From the NCBI RefSeq assembly GCF_002355635.1, contig NZ_AP017558.1:2604001-2668000 (forward strand): a stretch of 64,000 nt of DNA, in the 5' to 3' direction. The notes under the pieces are model-generated. The model was not told the origin of the DNA. It worked only from the letters and a program-made list of their open reading frames with translations, and did no database searches. This document shows positions 56,444 to 64,000 of the stretch, in pieces; within the stretch, counting starts at the first letter, position 1, and each line of letters starts with the position of its first letter. This stretch comes from Halopenitus persicus (GTDB lineage: Archaea > Halobacteriota > Halobacteria > Halobacteriales > Haloferacaceae). Made by a program: the position numbers and the translations under genes.

Positions 56444-57364
56444 TCACGACTCCAGTACGACGAGCGGCAGCGCCGCGGTCAGCCCCGCGAGGTAGCCGGC
56501 GAAGTGCGCCCACACATTGGCGCCCGCCGGAACGAGCAGCATCGATCCGACGATCCCGGAGACGGCGACGCTCGCCCCAACGACGAGGACGAACTCGTGG
56601 ACCGGATCGATTCGGTCGTCCGCCGGATCGGGCCGATCTCCCATCGAGTCTCCCCTGCCGTCCCGCCGCGTGTGGTTTCGGCTTGCTCGCTGCGTCTTGC
56701 GCCATCGGATCCACGCGGCCACCAGGAGGCTCACGCCGGCCGCGGCCGCCGCCGCGATCGGGTAGCGCGGAAAGTACCACACCGAGGACGGAGCCGCGAG
56801 GACGACCGCGACCGAGGCTGGCGCCGCGACGAACGCCAGACTACGCGGGATCCGGCCGGTCGTGGCGCGGTCCGCGGAGACGAACCAGACGACGAGGAGA
56901 TAGCCGAGCAGGCCGGTGTTGACGTCCGAGAACCCGACCGAGGGCACGTCGGTGATCGTCCCGAGCGTGGCCAGCGTCGCCCACGCGGAGACGACCGGGA
57001 TCACGACTAGACACGCGATCGTGACGCCGGCGAAGCGGGCGCGCCAGCCGACGATGGCCGATAGCGGGTACGCCACGCCGACGACCATCCAGTAGACGCC
57101 CACGTTGTGGAGGAGGTGGTTCACGTCCGAGTGGACGTAACTCGAGGCGAACGCCGTCCAGAGCGTCCACCGGCTCGTCAGGATCCCCTCGTTCGCCAGC
57201 GAGAACGCCCACGCCTCGCTGCCCGGCAGGAGGTGTGCGCCCACGAGGACGCCCGGGACGACGAACAGGACCGCGGCGAGCTCCCCGGGGCCTGCAGCGC
57301 GCGCTCCCGCGACCGCCGCGGTCACGATCCGGCGAGCCACGCCACGAACGCCGGGCCGAACCAT
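56444..57364 (-). CDS. Rhomboid-like membrane protein, GxSG motif not intact
   Basis: A 306-residue protein with seven or eight membrane helices. SSYVHSDVNHLLHNVGVYWMV (about 74-94) matches the rhomboid His/Asn helix, and AHFAGYLAGLTAALP near the C-terminus matches the helix with the catalytic His (HxxGxxxG). The serine motif GxSG is represented only by VGFSDVNTGLLGY, where Ser is followed by Asp. It may be an inactive rhomboid (iRhom/derlin-like) or use an unusual site. A 45-residue basic cytoplasmic loop (about 212-258) separates the last helices. Confidence 0.75.
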   Translation of the reverse strand: MVRPGVRGVARRIVTAAVAGARAAGPGELAAVLFVVPGVLVGAHLLPGSEAWAFSLANEGILTSRWTLWTAFASSYVHSDVNHLLHNVGVYWMVVGVAYPLSAIVGWRARFAGVTIACLVVIPVVSAWATLATLGTITDVPSVGFSDVNTGLLGYLLVVWFVSADRATTGRIPRSLAFVAAPASVAVVLAAPSSVWYFPRYPIAAAAAAGVSLLVAAWIRWRKTQRASRNHTRRDGRGDSMGDRPDPADDRIDPVHEFVLVVGASVAVSGIVGSMLLVPAGANVWAHFAGYLAGLTAALPLVVLES

Positions 57365-57418
57365 ATCGGATCGAGGCCGCCGATCGACAAAAACGATCGT
57401 TCCCCGGCAGCACAGGAG

Positions 57419-59785
57419 TTAGGACCGCGAGTCGACGACCGACGCCACCGCCGCCCGGTAGTGGTCGGCCGTGATCCGGACCGCCTCGGGATGGTCGACC
57501 GCCGACTCGCCGTACGTCTCGGTCACGTCCTCGATCGCGGCGAGGGCGGCCTCCCGGCAGACGGACGCGAGTTCGGCCCCCGAGAGGCCGGCCGTCTCCG
57601 CGGCGATCGCGTCGAGATCGACGTCCTCGGCGAGGGGCTGGTCCGCCGTATGGACCGCGAGGATGGCGACGCGGGCCTCCCGGTCCGGGTTCGGAACCTC
57701 GACGTGGGTCTCCAGTCGTCCCGGACGCAACAGGGCCGGGTCGAGGGCGTCCCGCCGGTTCGTCGCCGCGATCACCACGAGCGAGGGGTTCTCGGCAGCA
57801 CGGTCGAGCTCGGTGAGCAGCTGGGAGACGACGCGCTCGCCGACGGCGGAGCCCCCGGTAGCGCCGCTTCCACCACCCGCGCTACTTCCACCACCCGTGT
57901 CGCCTCCACCACCCGAGCCACCCCCGCCGCGGGTCGTCGCGACCGCGTCGATCTCGTCGAAGAAGACGATCGTCGGCGCGGTCTGACGGGCCCGCTCGAA
58001 CACCTCGCGGACGGCCTTCTCGGACTCGCCGACGTATCGGTCGAGCAGCTCGGGGCCGGCGACCTGGATGAAGTTGACGCCGCTCTCGCCCGCGATCGCC
58101 CGCGCGAGCAGCGTCTTGCCGGTCCCCGGCGGTCCGTGAAGCAGGATCCCGGTGGGCGGGTCGGCCGCCGCGGCCTCGAAGAGGGGACCGTACGCGAGCG
58201 GCCAGGTGACGGCCTTCTCGAGGGCTTGCTTGGCGGACTCGAGCCCGCCGACGTCCGCGAAGGTGGTCTCGGGCGTCTCCGCGACGTACTCACGCATCGC
58301 GCTCGGCTCGACGGCGGTCAGGGCGTCCTCGAAGTCCGACCGCGTCACCGTCACAGCCGTGAGCGGATCGCCGGCCTCACGGGCGCGTCGCAGCGCCGTC
58401 ATCGCCGCCTCCTGGGTAAGGCTCTCCAGGTCGGCGCCGACGAACCCGTGGGTGCGGGCGGCGATCGCGTCGAGATCGACGTCCTCGGCGAGCGGGGTCC
58501 GCCGGGTGTGGACCTCGAGGATCTGCCGTCGACCGGCCTCGCCCGGGACGCCGATCTCGATCTCCCGGTCGAACCGGCCGCCGCGTCGCAGGGCCGGATC
58601 GAGGGCGTCGACCCGGTTGGTCGCGCCGATCACGATCACGTCACCGCGGGCGTCGAGCCCGTCCATCAGCGACAGGAGCTGGCCGACGACCCGGTTCTCG
58701 AGGTCGCCGCCGTCGTCGCGCTCGCCGGCGATCGAGTCGATCTCGTCGAAGAAGACGATCGCCGGAGCGTCCTCCCGAGCCCGCTCGAACACCTCCCGGA
58801 GCCGCTTTTCGCTCTCGCCCTTGTACTTCGAGGTGATCTCCGGGCCATCGACCGTGATGAACGTCGCGTCGACCTCGTTGGCGACCGCTCGGGCGATGAG
58901 CGTCTTCCCGGTTCCCGGCGGCCCGTACAGCAGGACGCCCTTCGGCGGATCGACGCCGAGTCGGGTGAAGAGATCCGGCGAGGAGAGAGGCAGCTCGATC
59001 AGCTCCCGCACCAGGTCGAGCTCCTCGTCGAGTCCGCCGATGTCCTCGTACGTCGCGCCCGTTCGAGGGGCCGCCGCCTCCTCCCGGCTCGGTTCGGCGC
59101 CGTCGACGCCATCGGTCGACCGGTCCCGTGGCCGGCTCCGGCTCGGTTCGGCGCCGGACGACCCCGGTTCCGCACCGGAGACGGACGTGTCAGCCCTCGG
59201 TTCGGACGCGTCCGAGCCGGCGGCCGAGTCGGCGGCCGGGATCTCGCGGTCCGGACTGCCGGCGTCGGAATCGACGGACCGGGAGGAGACGACTGAGACG
59301 TCGGTCCGGTCGGTGAGCCGTACCGTCCCTTCGGGATCGGTCGCCGCGACGACGAACCCAAGTCCGCCGAGCCGCTCGACGTGGACCGACTCCCCGGCGG
59401 TCAGGGGACGGTCCCGGAGGTCGCGGGCGATCGAGCGCTCGATCGTCTCCCGGTCGACGTCGACGTCCGCGAGGCTGCCGGGTGCCTCGAGGGTCACGGC
59501 GGTCGCGTCCGCGACCTCGACCGGCGAGATGCGGACCGCATCGCCGACCTTGACGTCGGCGTTGGCGCGGGTGTCGGCGTCGATCCGGATCGCGCCGTCG
59601 GGCACGTCGTGGCCGCCCGGCCAGACCTTCGCGACCGTGGTCCGACCGCCCTCGATCCGGACCGTGTCGCCGCTGAGGACGCCCAGGCGCGTCCGGGTCG
59701 ATTCGGAAAGTCTGGCGATCCCGCGCCCGGCGTCTCGTTTCTCGGCGGCGCGGACCGTGAGCTCGACGTCCCCGGTATCGCTCAT
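57419..59785 (-). CDS. CDC48/VAT-family AAA+ ATPase
   Basis: A 788-residue ring ATPase. The N-domain (about 1-165) has the double-psi barrel ([18 protein letters not shown]). D1 and D2 each have Walker A GPPGTGKT (288-295 in D1), Walker B FFDEID and second-region arginines. Two unusual features are a 70-residue acidic Ser/Asp/Glu-rich linker (about 170-240) before D1 and a 30-residue Gly/Ser-rich loop ([14 protein letters not shown]) after the D2 Walker B. It could unfold substrates for the proteasome; the C-terminus SVVDSRS lacks a clear HbYX motif. Confidence 0.92.
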   Translation of the reverse strand: MSDTGDVELTVRAAEKRDAGRGIARLSESTRTRLGVLSGDTVRIEGGRTTVAKVWPGGHDVPDGAIRIDADTRANADVKVGDAVRISPVEVADATAVTLEAPGSLADVDVDRETIERSIARDLRDRPLTAGESVHVERLGGLGFVVAATDPEGTVRLTDRTDVSVVSSRSVDSDAGSPDREIPAADSAAGSDASEPRADTSVSGAEPGSSGAEPSRSRPRDRSTDGVDGAEPSREEAAAPRTGATYEDIGGLDEELDLVRELIELPLSSPDLFTRLGVDPPKGVLLYGPPGTGKTLIARAVANEVDATFITVDGPEITSKYKGESEKRLREVFERAREDAPAIVFFDEIDSIAGERDDGGDLENRVVGQLLSLMDGLDARGDVIVIGATNRVDALDPALRRGGRFDREIEIGVPGEAGRRQILEVHTRRTPLAEDVDLDAIAARTHGFVGADLESLTQEAAMTALRRAREAGDPLTAVTVTRSDFEDALTAVEPSAMREYVAETPETTFADVGGLESAKQALEKAVTWPLAYGPLFEAAAADPPTGILLHGPPGTGKTLLARAIAGESGVNFIQVAGPELLDRYVGESEKAVREVFERARQTAPTIVFFDEIDAVATTRGGGGSGGGGDTGGGSSAGGGSGATGGSAVGERVVSQLLTELDRAAENPSLVVIAATNRRDALDPALLRPGRLETHVEVPNPDREARVAILAVHTADQPLAEDVDLDAIAAETAGLSGAELASVCREAALAAIEDVTETYGESAVDHPEAVRITADHYRAAVASVVDSRS

Positions 59786-59907
59786 GGACCACCGTTTCGT
59801 CCGGGACGCCTTGAGGATTTCTCAGGAGTATGATGGAACACCCGGGAACGCGACGGCCGGCGGTTCCGATCGTGGGGTGACCACCCGCCGCGTCGGACGT
59901 GACTGGA

Positions 59908-60186
59908 TCAGATCTTCCCTTCCGCGTCCTCGGCGAGCTCCTCCATCCGTTTGCCGACGCGGCCCGCCGCCGAGAACTCGTCCTCGCTCATCGCGGTCGC
60001 GAGCGCATTGCCGAGCACGAACACCGCGTGTTTGTGCTCGCTTTTCGACTTGTGAACGTGTGAGGGGTCGATGTCGAGCTCCTCGTAGGGGTCGAAGAGC
60101 TCGGTCCGGACGTCCTCTCGTTCCCGGAAGTGTTCCATAATCGTCACCATCTGTTCGTGAAGTTCGAGGAGTTCGTCCTTGTGCAT
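59908..60186 (-). CDS. UPF0058 family protein
   Basis: A 92-residue helical protein starting MHKDELLELHEQMVTIMEHF, with HVHKSKSEHKHAVFVLG at about 42-58; both are signatures of the archaeal UPF0058 family. The His cluster could bind a metal. The function is unknown. It has its own TATA element and is probably leaderless. Confidence 0.9.
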   Translation of the reverse strand: MHKDELLELHEQMVTIMEHFREREDVRTELFDPYEELDIDPSHVHKSKSEHKHAVFVLGNALATAMSEDEFSAAGRVGKRMEELAEDAEGKI

Positions 60187-60206
60187 ACTCGTGGTACGTT
60201 CGATGT

Positions 60207-60215
60207 CCTTTTAAG
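60207..60215 (-). promoter_or_regulatory. TATA element of the UPF0058 gene
   Basis: CTTAAAAGG on the minus strand ends 21 nt before the ATG at 60186. Confidence 0.65.
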
Positions 60216-60331
60216 CGTTTTTGGCGATCCGTCCCACGGCCGGTTGAGACCGGCGATCCCGGGACGTTCGTCGTTCGAACGCGTCCCGAAACGCTCCGTC
60301 GACCGTCCGTCGTCCGTCCACCGTCTGCCGG

Positions 60332-60547
60332 TCAGAAGACGTACTCGTCCTCGTGGCCCATCATTCCCTCGTCCTCGAAGCCCGGTCCCTCCTCCTCGTC
60401 GGTCGGTCCGCTGGTCTTGTACGCCTTGATTCCGGTCGACAGGAGCTCCTCGATCGCCTCCTCGCGGTTGAGGAACTCGCCCTGCTCGACCATATGGGCG
60501 ATCTGCATCTCCTGGTGTTCCGGGACCGTGATCTCGACTTTCGGCAT
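60332..60547 (-). CDS. Small ribbon-helix-helix-like protein (DUF7120-type)
   Basis: A 71-residue protein. The first 45 residues have a beta-helix-helix pattern (PKVEITVPEHQEMQIAHMVEQ then FLNREEAIEELLSTGIKAY) like CopG/RHH DNA-binding proteins. The tail is acidic (DEEEGPGFEDEG). Haloarchaea carry many such proteins, grouped as DUF7120; its targets are unknown. A strong TATA box (TTTATATAT) precedes it. Confidence 0.75.
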   Translation of the reverse strand: MPKVEITVPEHQEMQIAHMVEQGEFLNREEAIEELLSTGIKAYKTSGPTDEEEGPGFEDEGMMGHEDEYVF

Positions 60548-60573
60548 TCTCTACCCCGTGGTAAACCGAGGGG

Positions 60574-60584
60574 ATATATAAACC
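60574..60584 (-). promoter_or_regulatory. TATA element of the RHH-like gene
   Basis: GGTTTATATAT on the minus strand ends 27 nt before the ATG at 60547. It lies back to back with the AT-rich promoter of the molybdopterin oxidoreductase gene. Confidence 0.7.
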
Positions 60585-60655
60585 TACTGCCAAACTCTTG
60601 GTATACGAAAAAATAGACACCGTCATTCGCGATCTTCCGTTCCATATAGAAAAAG

Positions 60656-60670
60656 TATTATTTAAAATAA
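60656..60670 (+). promoter_or_regulatory. AT-rich promoter of the molybdopterin oxidoreductase gene
   Basis: TATTATTTAAAATAA predicts a transcription start near 60693. This gives a leader of about 30 nt to the ATG at 60724, or a near-leaderless GTG at 60700. Confidence 0.55.
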
Positions 60671-60723
60671 TGGAAATACGGACGACCCGACACCCATAGG
60701 TGGATCCGTCTCCGATCCCCGGT

Positions 60724-61317
60724 ATGGTCGAGGACGTCACGGACCTGTACCGGGAGTTCGGCGAGGATCGGCTCCCCCCGGGACAGCGACGGACGGACGG
60801 GTTTCCGGTGCTTTCCAAGAGCGGGACTCCGTCTTATAACCCTGCCGACTGGCGGTTCGAGGTGTACGGCGCGGTCGAGAACCGGCTCGAGTACGACCTG
60901 GAGGCGTTCGAGGAGCTACCGCACGTTCGGCAGCGCCAGGACTTCCACTGCGTGACCGGCTGGAGCCGGTTCGACTGCGAGTTCGCCGGCGTCCCGTTCA
61001 CCGAAATCGCGGACCGGGCGGGGATCGGGCCTGACGTCGAACACGTCCTGTTTCACGCGCTTGACGGCTACACGACCGATCTACCGCTGTCTGCGTGCCG
61101 ACGCCAGGAGGTGCTGTTCGCCGACGGGCTCGACGGCGAGTCCCTCCCCGATGACCACGGCGGCCCGGTTCGCGTGGTCACCCCGCACAAGTACGCGTAC
61201 AAGGGCGCGAAGTGGGTGACCGGCGTCGAGTTCCTCACCGAGCCCGAGCGCGGCTACTGGGAGAAGCGCGGCTACTCGGAAACGGCCAACCCGTGGAACG
61301 AGGAGCGGTATAGTTAG
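60724..61317 (+). CDS. Sulfite oxidase-like molybdopterin-dependent oxidoreductase (YedY-type)
   Basis: A 197-residue molybdopterin-domain protein. QDFHCVTGWSRFDCEFAGVPF (about 77-97) contains the Cys that ligates molybdenum in the sulfite oxidase family, and PLSACRRQEVLFADGLDGE followed by VTPHKYAYKGAKWVTGVEF (about 157-175) is the typical C-terminal half. It has no signal peptide and no heme domain, so it is probably cytoplasmic with an unknown electron donor. The ATG is preferred by family resemblance (MVEDVTDLYREF); GTG at 60700 is possible. Confidence 0.87.
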   Translation: MVEDVTDLYREFGEDRLPPGQRRTDGFPVLSKSGTPSYNPADWRFEVYGAVENRLEYDLEAFEELPHVRQRQDFHCVTGWSRFDCEFAGVPFTEIADRAGIGPDVEHVLFHALDGYTTDLPLSACRRQEVLFADGLDGESLPDDHGGPVRVVTPHKYAYKGAKWVTGVEFLTEPERGYWEKRGYSETANPWNEERYS

Positions 61318-61349
61318 GGTCAAGGGCGTCGCCCACCGATCCCGTATCA

Positions 61350-62759
61350 ATGGACCCGTCCGCGCTGGCCGACGCGCCGCGGCTCGTGAGCCGCGCCCGT
61401 CGGATCGCCGATCCGGAGTTTCAGGCCGTCTTCGAGGCGATCGAGACGCCGCGCGTCGTGTGGGGGGCGCCCGGGGAGTCGACGGCCATCGGCGGCGGCG
61501 CGGCCGCGACCCTGACCGCGAGCGGTCCCGACCGGTTCGCCTCGATCCGCGAGGACGCCGAGACGCTGTTCGCCTCGGGGGACGTCCACGCCGGAACCGA
61601 GGCCGCACGACCCCGGTTGTTCGGCGGGTTCGCGTTTCACGAGGCGGCCACCGACGGATCGCCCTGGGAGTCGTTCCCCGAGGCCCGGTTCGTCTTCCCG
61701 CGCGTGCAGGTCACGGCGGCCGACAACGGGACGTGGGTGACGGTCAACGCGGTGGGTCCCGACGCCGCCGCGGCCGACGTCGAGCGGCGCCTCGATCGCG
61801 CGGTCGAGACCTTCGACGGGCTCGGGACTGCCGGAGCCGGAGCCACCACCAGCGGCACTGCCGCACCCGAAGCCGCCGGCAGCGGACACGCTGCACACGA
61901 CCCGGATTCACGTCCCGACCGTCCCGGGATCGTCTCCCGCCGCCGGACAACGACGCGCCAGGAGTGGCGAGCCGGCGTCGAGGCCGCAGTCGACCGGATC
62001 CGCGCCGGGGACCTCGAGAAGGTCGTCCTCGCGCAGGCGCTTGCTGCCGACCTCCACGCTGACGCGCCCCGCGCCGCGACGGTCGACCGGCTCCGGAATC
62101 GATACCCGAACTGCTACCCGTTCCTCGTCGAGACCGACCCGGCGGGTGCGGCCTTCGTCGGCGCGACCCCGGAACGGCTCGTCTCGACGCGGGGACGAAC
62201 CGTCGAGACCGACGCACTGGCCGGGACCACCGGCCGGGGCGAGACGCCCGCGGAGGACGAGTGGCTCGCCTCGGAGTTGGCCGCCGACCGGAAGAACGCA
62301 CACGAACACGACCTCGTCGTCGACGCGATCCGCGACCAGCTCGCGCCGTTCACCGCCTCCATCACGGCGGGCGACCGCCGGATCAAGCGGCTGGCGGAGG
62401 TTCAACACCTCCACACGCCGATCACGGCCGAGCTCGAGGCGAACACCCACGTGCTGGAGCTGGTCGAGGCGCTGCACCCGACGCCGGCGGTCGGCGGGCT
62501 CCCGCCCGCGGCCGCGCTCGAGACCATTCGCGAAACCGAGCCGTTCGACCGCGGCTGGTACGCCGCACCGGTCGGCTGGATCGACGCGGCGGGCAACGGG
62601 ACCTTCGCGGTCGGGATCCGATCGGCGGTCCTCGAACCGCGGGCGGCGACGCTGTTCGCCGGGGTCGGCATCGTCGCCGACTCCGACGCCGACGAGGAGT
62701 GGGACGAGATCCAGCTCAAATACCGCCCGATCCTGAACGAGCTCGAGGACGGGGACTGA
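61350..62759 (+). CDS. menF: Isochorismate synthase
   Basis: A 469-residue chorismate-utilising enzyme of menaquinone (or isochorismate-derived) biosynthesis. The C-terminal catalytic domain (about 210-465) has LEKVVLAQALAADL, ETDPAGAAFVGATPERLV, ALAGTTGRGETPAEDE, LHTPITAELE, HPTPAVGGLP and the Mg site ending in EWDEIQLKYRPIL. A Gly/Ala-rich linker (about 150-200) separates it from an N-terminal half with WGAPGESTAIGGG. The other men genes are not in the window. It starts 32 bp after the molybdopterin oxidoreductase stop, perhaps cotranscribed. Confidence 0.92.
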   Translation: MDPSALADAPRLVSRARRIADPEFQAVFEAIETPRVVWGAPGESTAIGGGAAATLTASGPDRFASIREDAETLFASGDVHAGTEAARPRLFGGFAFHEAATDGSPWESFPEARFVFPRVQVTAADNGTWVTVNAVGPDAAAADVERRLDRAVETFDGLGTAGAGATTSGTAAPEAAGSGHAAHDPDSRPDRPGIVSRRRTTTRQEWRAGVEAAVDRIRAGDLEKVVLAQALAADLHADAPRAATVDRLRNRYPNCYPFLVETDPAGAAFVGATPERLVSTRGRTVETDALAGTTGRGETPAEDEWLASELAADRKNAHEHDLVVDAIRDQLAPFTASITAGDRRIKRLAEVQHLHTPITAELEANTHVLELVEALHPTPAVGGLPPAAALETIRETEPFDRGWYAAPVGWIDAAGNGTFAVGIRSAVLEPRAATLFAGVGIVADSDADEEWDEIQLKYRPILNELEDGD

Positions 62760-62793
62760 GACCCCGCCACGGGAGCGGAGCCGCCTCCGGCTT

Positions 62794-63534
62794 TTACTGA
62801 TACATTCGCAACGGACGCGCCTCGGTGCTCTCCTCCTCGACGTCCTGCATCCGCATCGCGAGCTGCTCTTTGGCGCGCTGGATCTCGTCGGCGCGGTCGA
62901 CGAGCGTGTCGGTCGGGATGTCGACCTCCGTGATCGGCGCGAGTCCGTTGGTGATCAGCGCCCGCGACGCCTCGGGGTCGGGGAACTGCGGGTCGGACTC
63001 GACGACGAGTCCGACGGCGGTCGTGTCGTTCTCCAGCGCGTGGGAGAGGAGCGCGCCGGTCGGGCCGGTGACGAGCCCCATCTCGGAGGGGGCGTCGATG
63101 CCGACGCGCTCGAGATGCGCGGCGCCGTCGCCGGTCGCGATCCCGTACAGCGCCGGCGGTTCCGTATCCTTCTCCGCCGGCCGACCGGAGAGGTACAGCG
63201 GCGTGACGCCCTTCTCGTCGAACCAGCCGGCGACGCAGTCGGCGAACTCCGTCGCCGCGGCCGGCGAGACCGGCACGTCGCTCTGCAGCACCAGCAGGTC
63301 TCGGTCGGCATCGGCGTAGATCCGAACCGGCGTCGACAGCCGCGAGTCGTTCTCGGGGTAGGTCACGACCGGGGGGACACCGTCGCAGTGGACGTTCGCG
63401 TAGTGAACCATGTCGAACGCCTCCACGATGTGGTCGGCGGCGATCTTCCCGACGAGCCCGACGCCCGGTAGCCCCTCGACCAGAAACGGCGCGTCCAGCT
63501 CGACGTCCTCGGCGAGTACGTTGATGCGAGCCAT
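62794..63534 (-). CDS. PAC2 family protein (proteasome assembly chaperone-like)
   Basis: A 246-residue protein of the PAC2/DUF75 family. APFLVEGLPGVGLVGKIAADHI (about 15-36) is the hallmark, and APSEMGLVTGPTGALLSHAL (about 148-167) the second conserved part; an acidic helical tail (AKEQLAMRMQDVEEES) ends it. Archaeal PAC2 proteins (PbaB type) are linked to proteasome assembly or activation, which fits the psmA and psmB genes found here. A TATA element gives a leaderless transcript. Confidence 0.9.
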   Translation of the reverse strand: MARINVLAEDVELDAPFLVEGLPGVGLVGKIAADHIVEAFDMVHYANVHCDGVPPVVTYPENDSRLSTPVRIYADADRDLLVLQSDVPVSPAAATEFADCVAGWFDEKGVTPLYLSGRPAEKDTEPPALYGIATGDGAAHLERVGIDAPSEMGLVTGPTGALLSHALENDTTAVGLVVESDPQFPDPEASRALITNGLAPITEVDIPTDTLVDRADEIQRAKEQLAMRMQDVEEESTEARPLRMYQ

Positions 63535-63557
63535 ACGCGACGGTTCGGCTGCCAGCC

Positions 63558-63567
63558 ACTTATAAGG
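63558..63567 (-). promoter_or_regulatory. TATA element of the PAC2-family gene
   Basis: CCTTATAAGT on the minus strand ends 24 nt before the ATG at 63534. Confidence 0.65.
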
Positions 63568-63632
63568 ACGCGCGGATCGCTTCCGCGAATGGGAGTCGAA
63601 ATCGACAAACCGACCGGCCGCGAACCGAACGT

Positions 63633-64000
63633 ATGAATCCGCTCGAGCGGTACCTCCCGCTCGTCGACGACGAGGACGCGTTTCTGGCCGCCTGCGACCG
63701 GCCGCTGCCCTCCGTCGTCCGCACGAACCCGATCGCGGCCACGCCCGAGCGCGTTCGTCGGGCGTTCGACGAGGAGGGGATCGACTACGAACCGGTCGAC
63801 TGGCACGACGGACTGTTCCGGCTGCCGGGGGGCAGCCCCGGAACGAACTGGCCGTACGTCCACGGCTGGATCCACGGCCAGGAGGAGGTCTCGACGCTGC
63901 CCGGGCTCGCCCTCGACGCGCAGCCGGGCGATCGCGTGCTCGACGCCTGCGCCGCGCCGGGCAGCAAGACGACCCAGATCGCGGCCGACATGGACGACCG
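63633..64000 (+). CDS. RsmB/NOP-family RNA cytosine-5 methyltransferase (cut by window edge)
   Basis: The first 122 codons are present. The N-terminal PLPSVVRTNPIAATPERVRRAF matches the RNA-binding part of NOP2/Sun enzymes, and VLDACAAPGSKTTQIAADM (about 102-120) is the S-adenosylmethionine-binding motif I of the family. The catalytic cysteines lie beyond the window. Archaeal members methylate tRNA (and some rRNA) cytosines; which RNA is modified here cannot be said. Confidence 0.9.
   Translation, partial: MNPLERYLPLVDDEDAFLAACDRPLPSVVRTNPIAATPERVRRAFDEEGIDYEPVDWHDGLFRLPGGSPGTNWPYVHGWIHGQEEVSTLPGLALDAQPGDRVLDACAAPGSKTTQIAADMDD

Overview
This is a stretch of haloarchaeal chromosome, most like Halorubrum or a close relative. 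The signs are a GC-rich sequence with AT-rich promoters, strongly acidic proteins, leaderless genes with a TATA element about 22-25 nt before the start codon, ATGA start/stop overlaps inside operons, and many archaeal or haloarchaea-restricted families (TatA, Mrp antiporter, proteasome, RNase P proteins, KEOPS Pcc1, aMBF1, CDC48-type ATPase, DUF7504, UPF0058). No rRNA, CRISPR array, transposase, integrase or complete mobile element was found. The gene content is mostly core.

Layout. 1-5.2 kb: a DUF1405 membrane protein, tRNA-Arg(CCT) with repeats beside its 3' end, tatA, an enoyl-CoA hydratase/SDR pair, and an HD phosphohydrolase. 5.3-14.3 kb: a nine-gene Mrp-type cation/proton antiporter operon (E-F-G-DUF4040-B-C-D-D-D, minus strand). 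14.5-16.4 kb: an accessory patch with a winged-helix regulator, a small broken gene and a three-gene DUF7504 operon under an AT-rich promoter. 16.7-25.3 kb: coaBC, a TrxB-like flavoprotein, an Rpp30-Pop5-psmA operon, a folC-folP fusion and a metallo-beta-lactamase protein. 25.3-30 kb: Trk potassium uptake (trkA-trkH-trkH). 30.1-33.6 kb: rps15 behind a highly structured leader, a RecJ-like protein that lacks the catalytic motifs, Pcc1, rps3Ae, then rpo11. 33.7-43.6 kb: hisF, a PilB/PilC-type pilus pair, an AglJ-like glycosyltransferase, a TraB-family protein and an M50-like protease. 43.7-54.8 kb: purM, an HTH-CBS regulator, psmB, a GCS2-like ligase family protein, ATP-dependent DNA ligase, msrB with its 3' end duplicated in tandem, aroA and aMBF1. 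54.8-64 kb: DICT protein, tpiA, a rhomboid-like protein, a CDC48-type ATPase, small haloarchaeal regulators, a molybdopterin oxidoreductase, menF, a PAC2 protein and the start of an RsmB/NOP methyltransferase.

How the parts relate. Proton/sodium (Mrp) and potassium (Trk) transport together serve ion balance in a salt-in organism. The proteasome is represented by both core subunits, a PAC2-family protein and an AAA+ ATPase, spread over four loci. The translation genes (rps15, rps3Ae, Pcc1, Rpp30, Pop5, tRNA) sit in conserved archaeal clusters. Short tandem repeats are frequent, both inside genes (acidic tails of PsmA and Pcc1, inserts in the ligase and one Mrp subunit) and in promoter regions.

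Strongest candidates for something new: the compact three-way-junction RNA fold just upstream of rps15; the two 154-bp copies of the msrB 3' end; the complementary loss of conserved lysines in the three Mrp D-type subunits; and the DUF7504 operon with two small uncharacterised partners.
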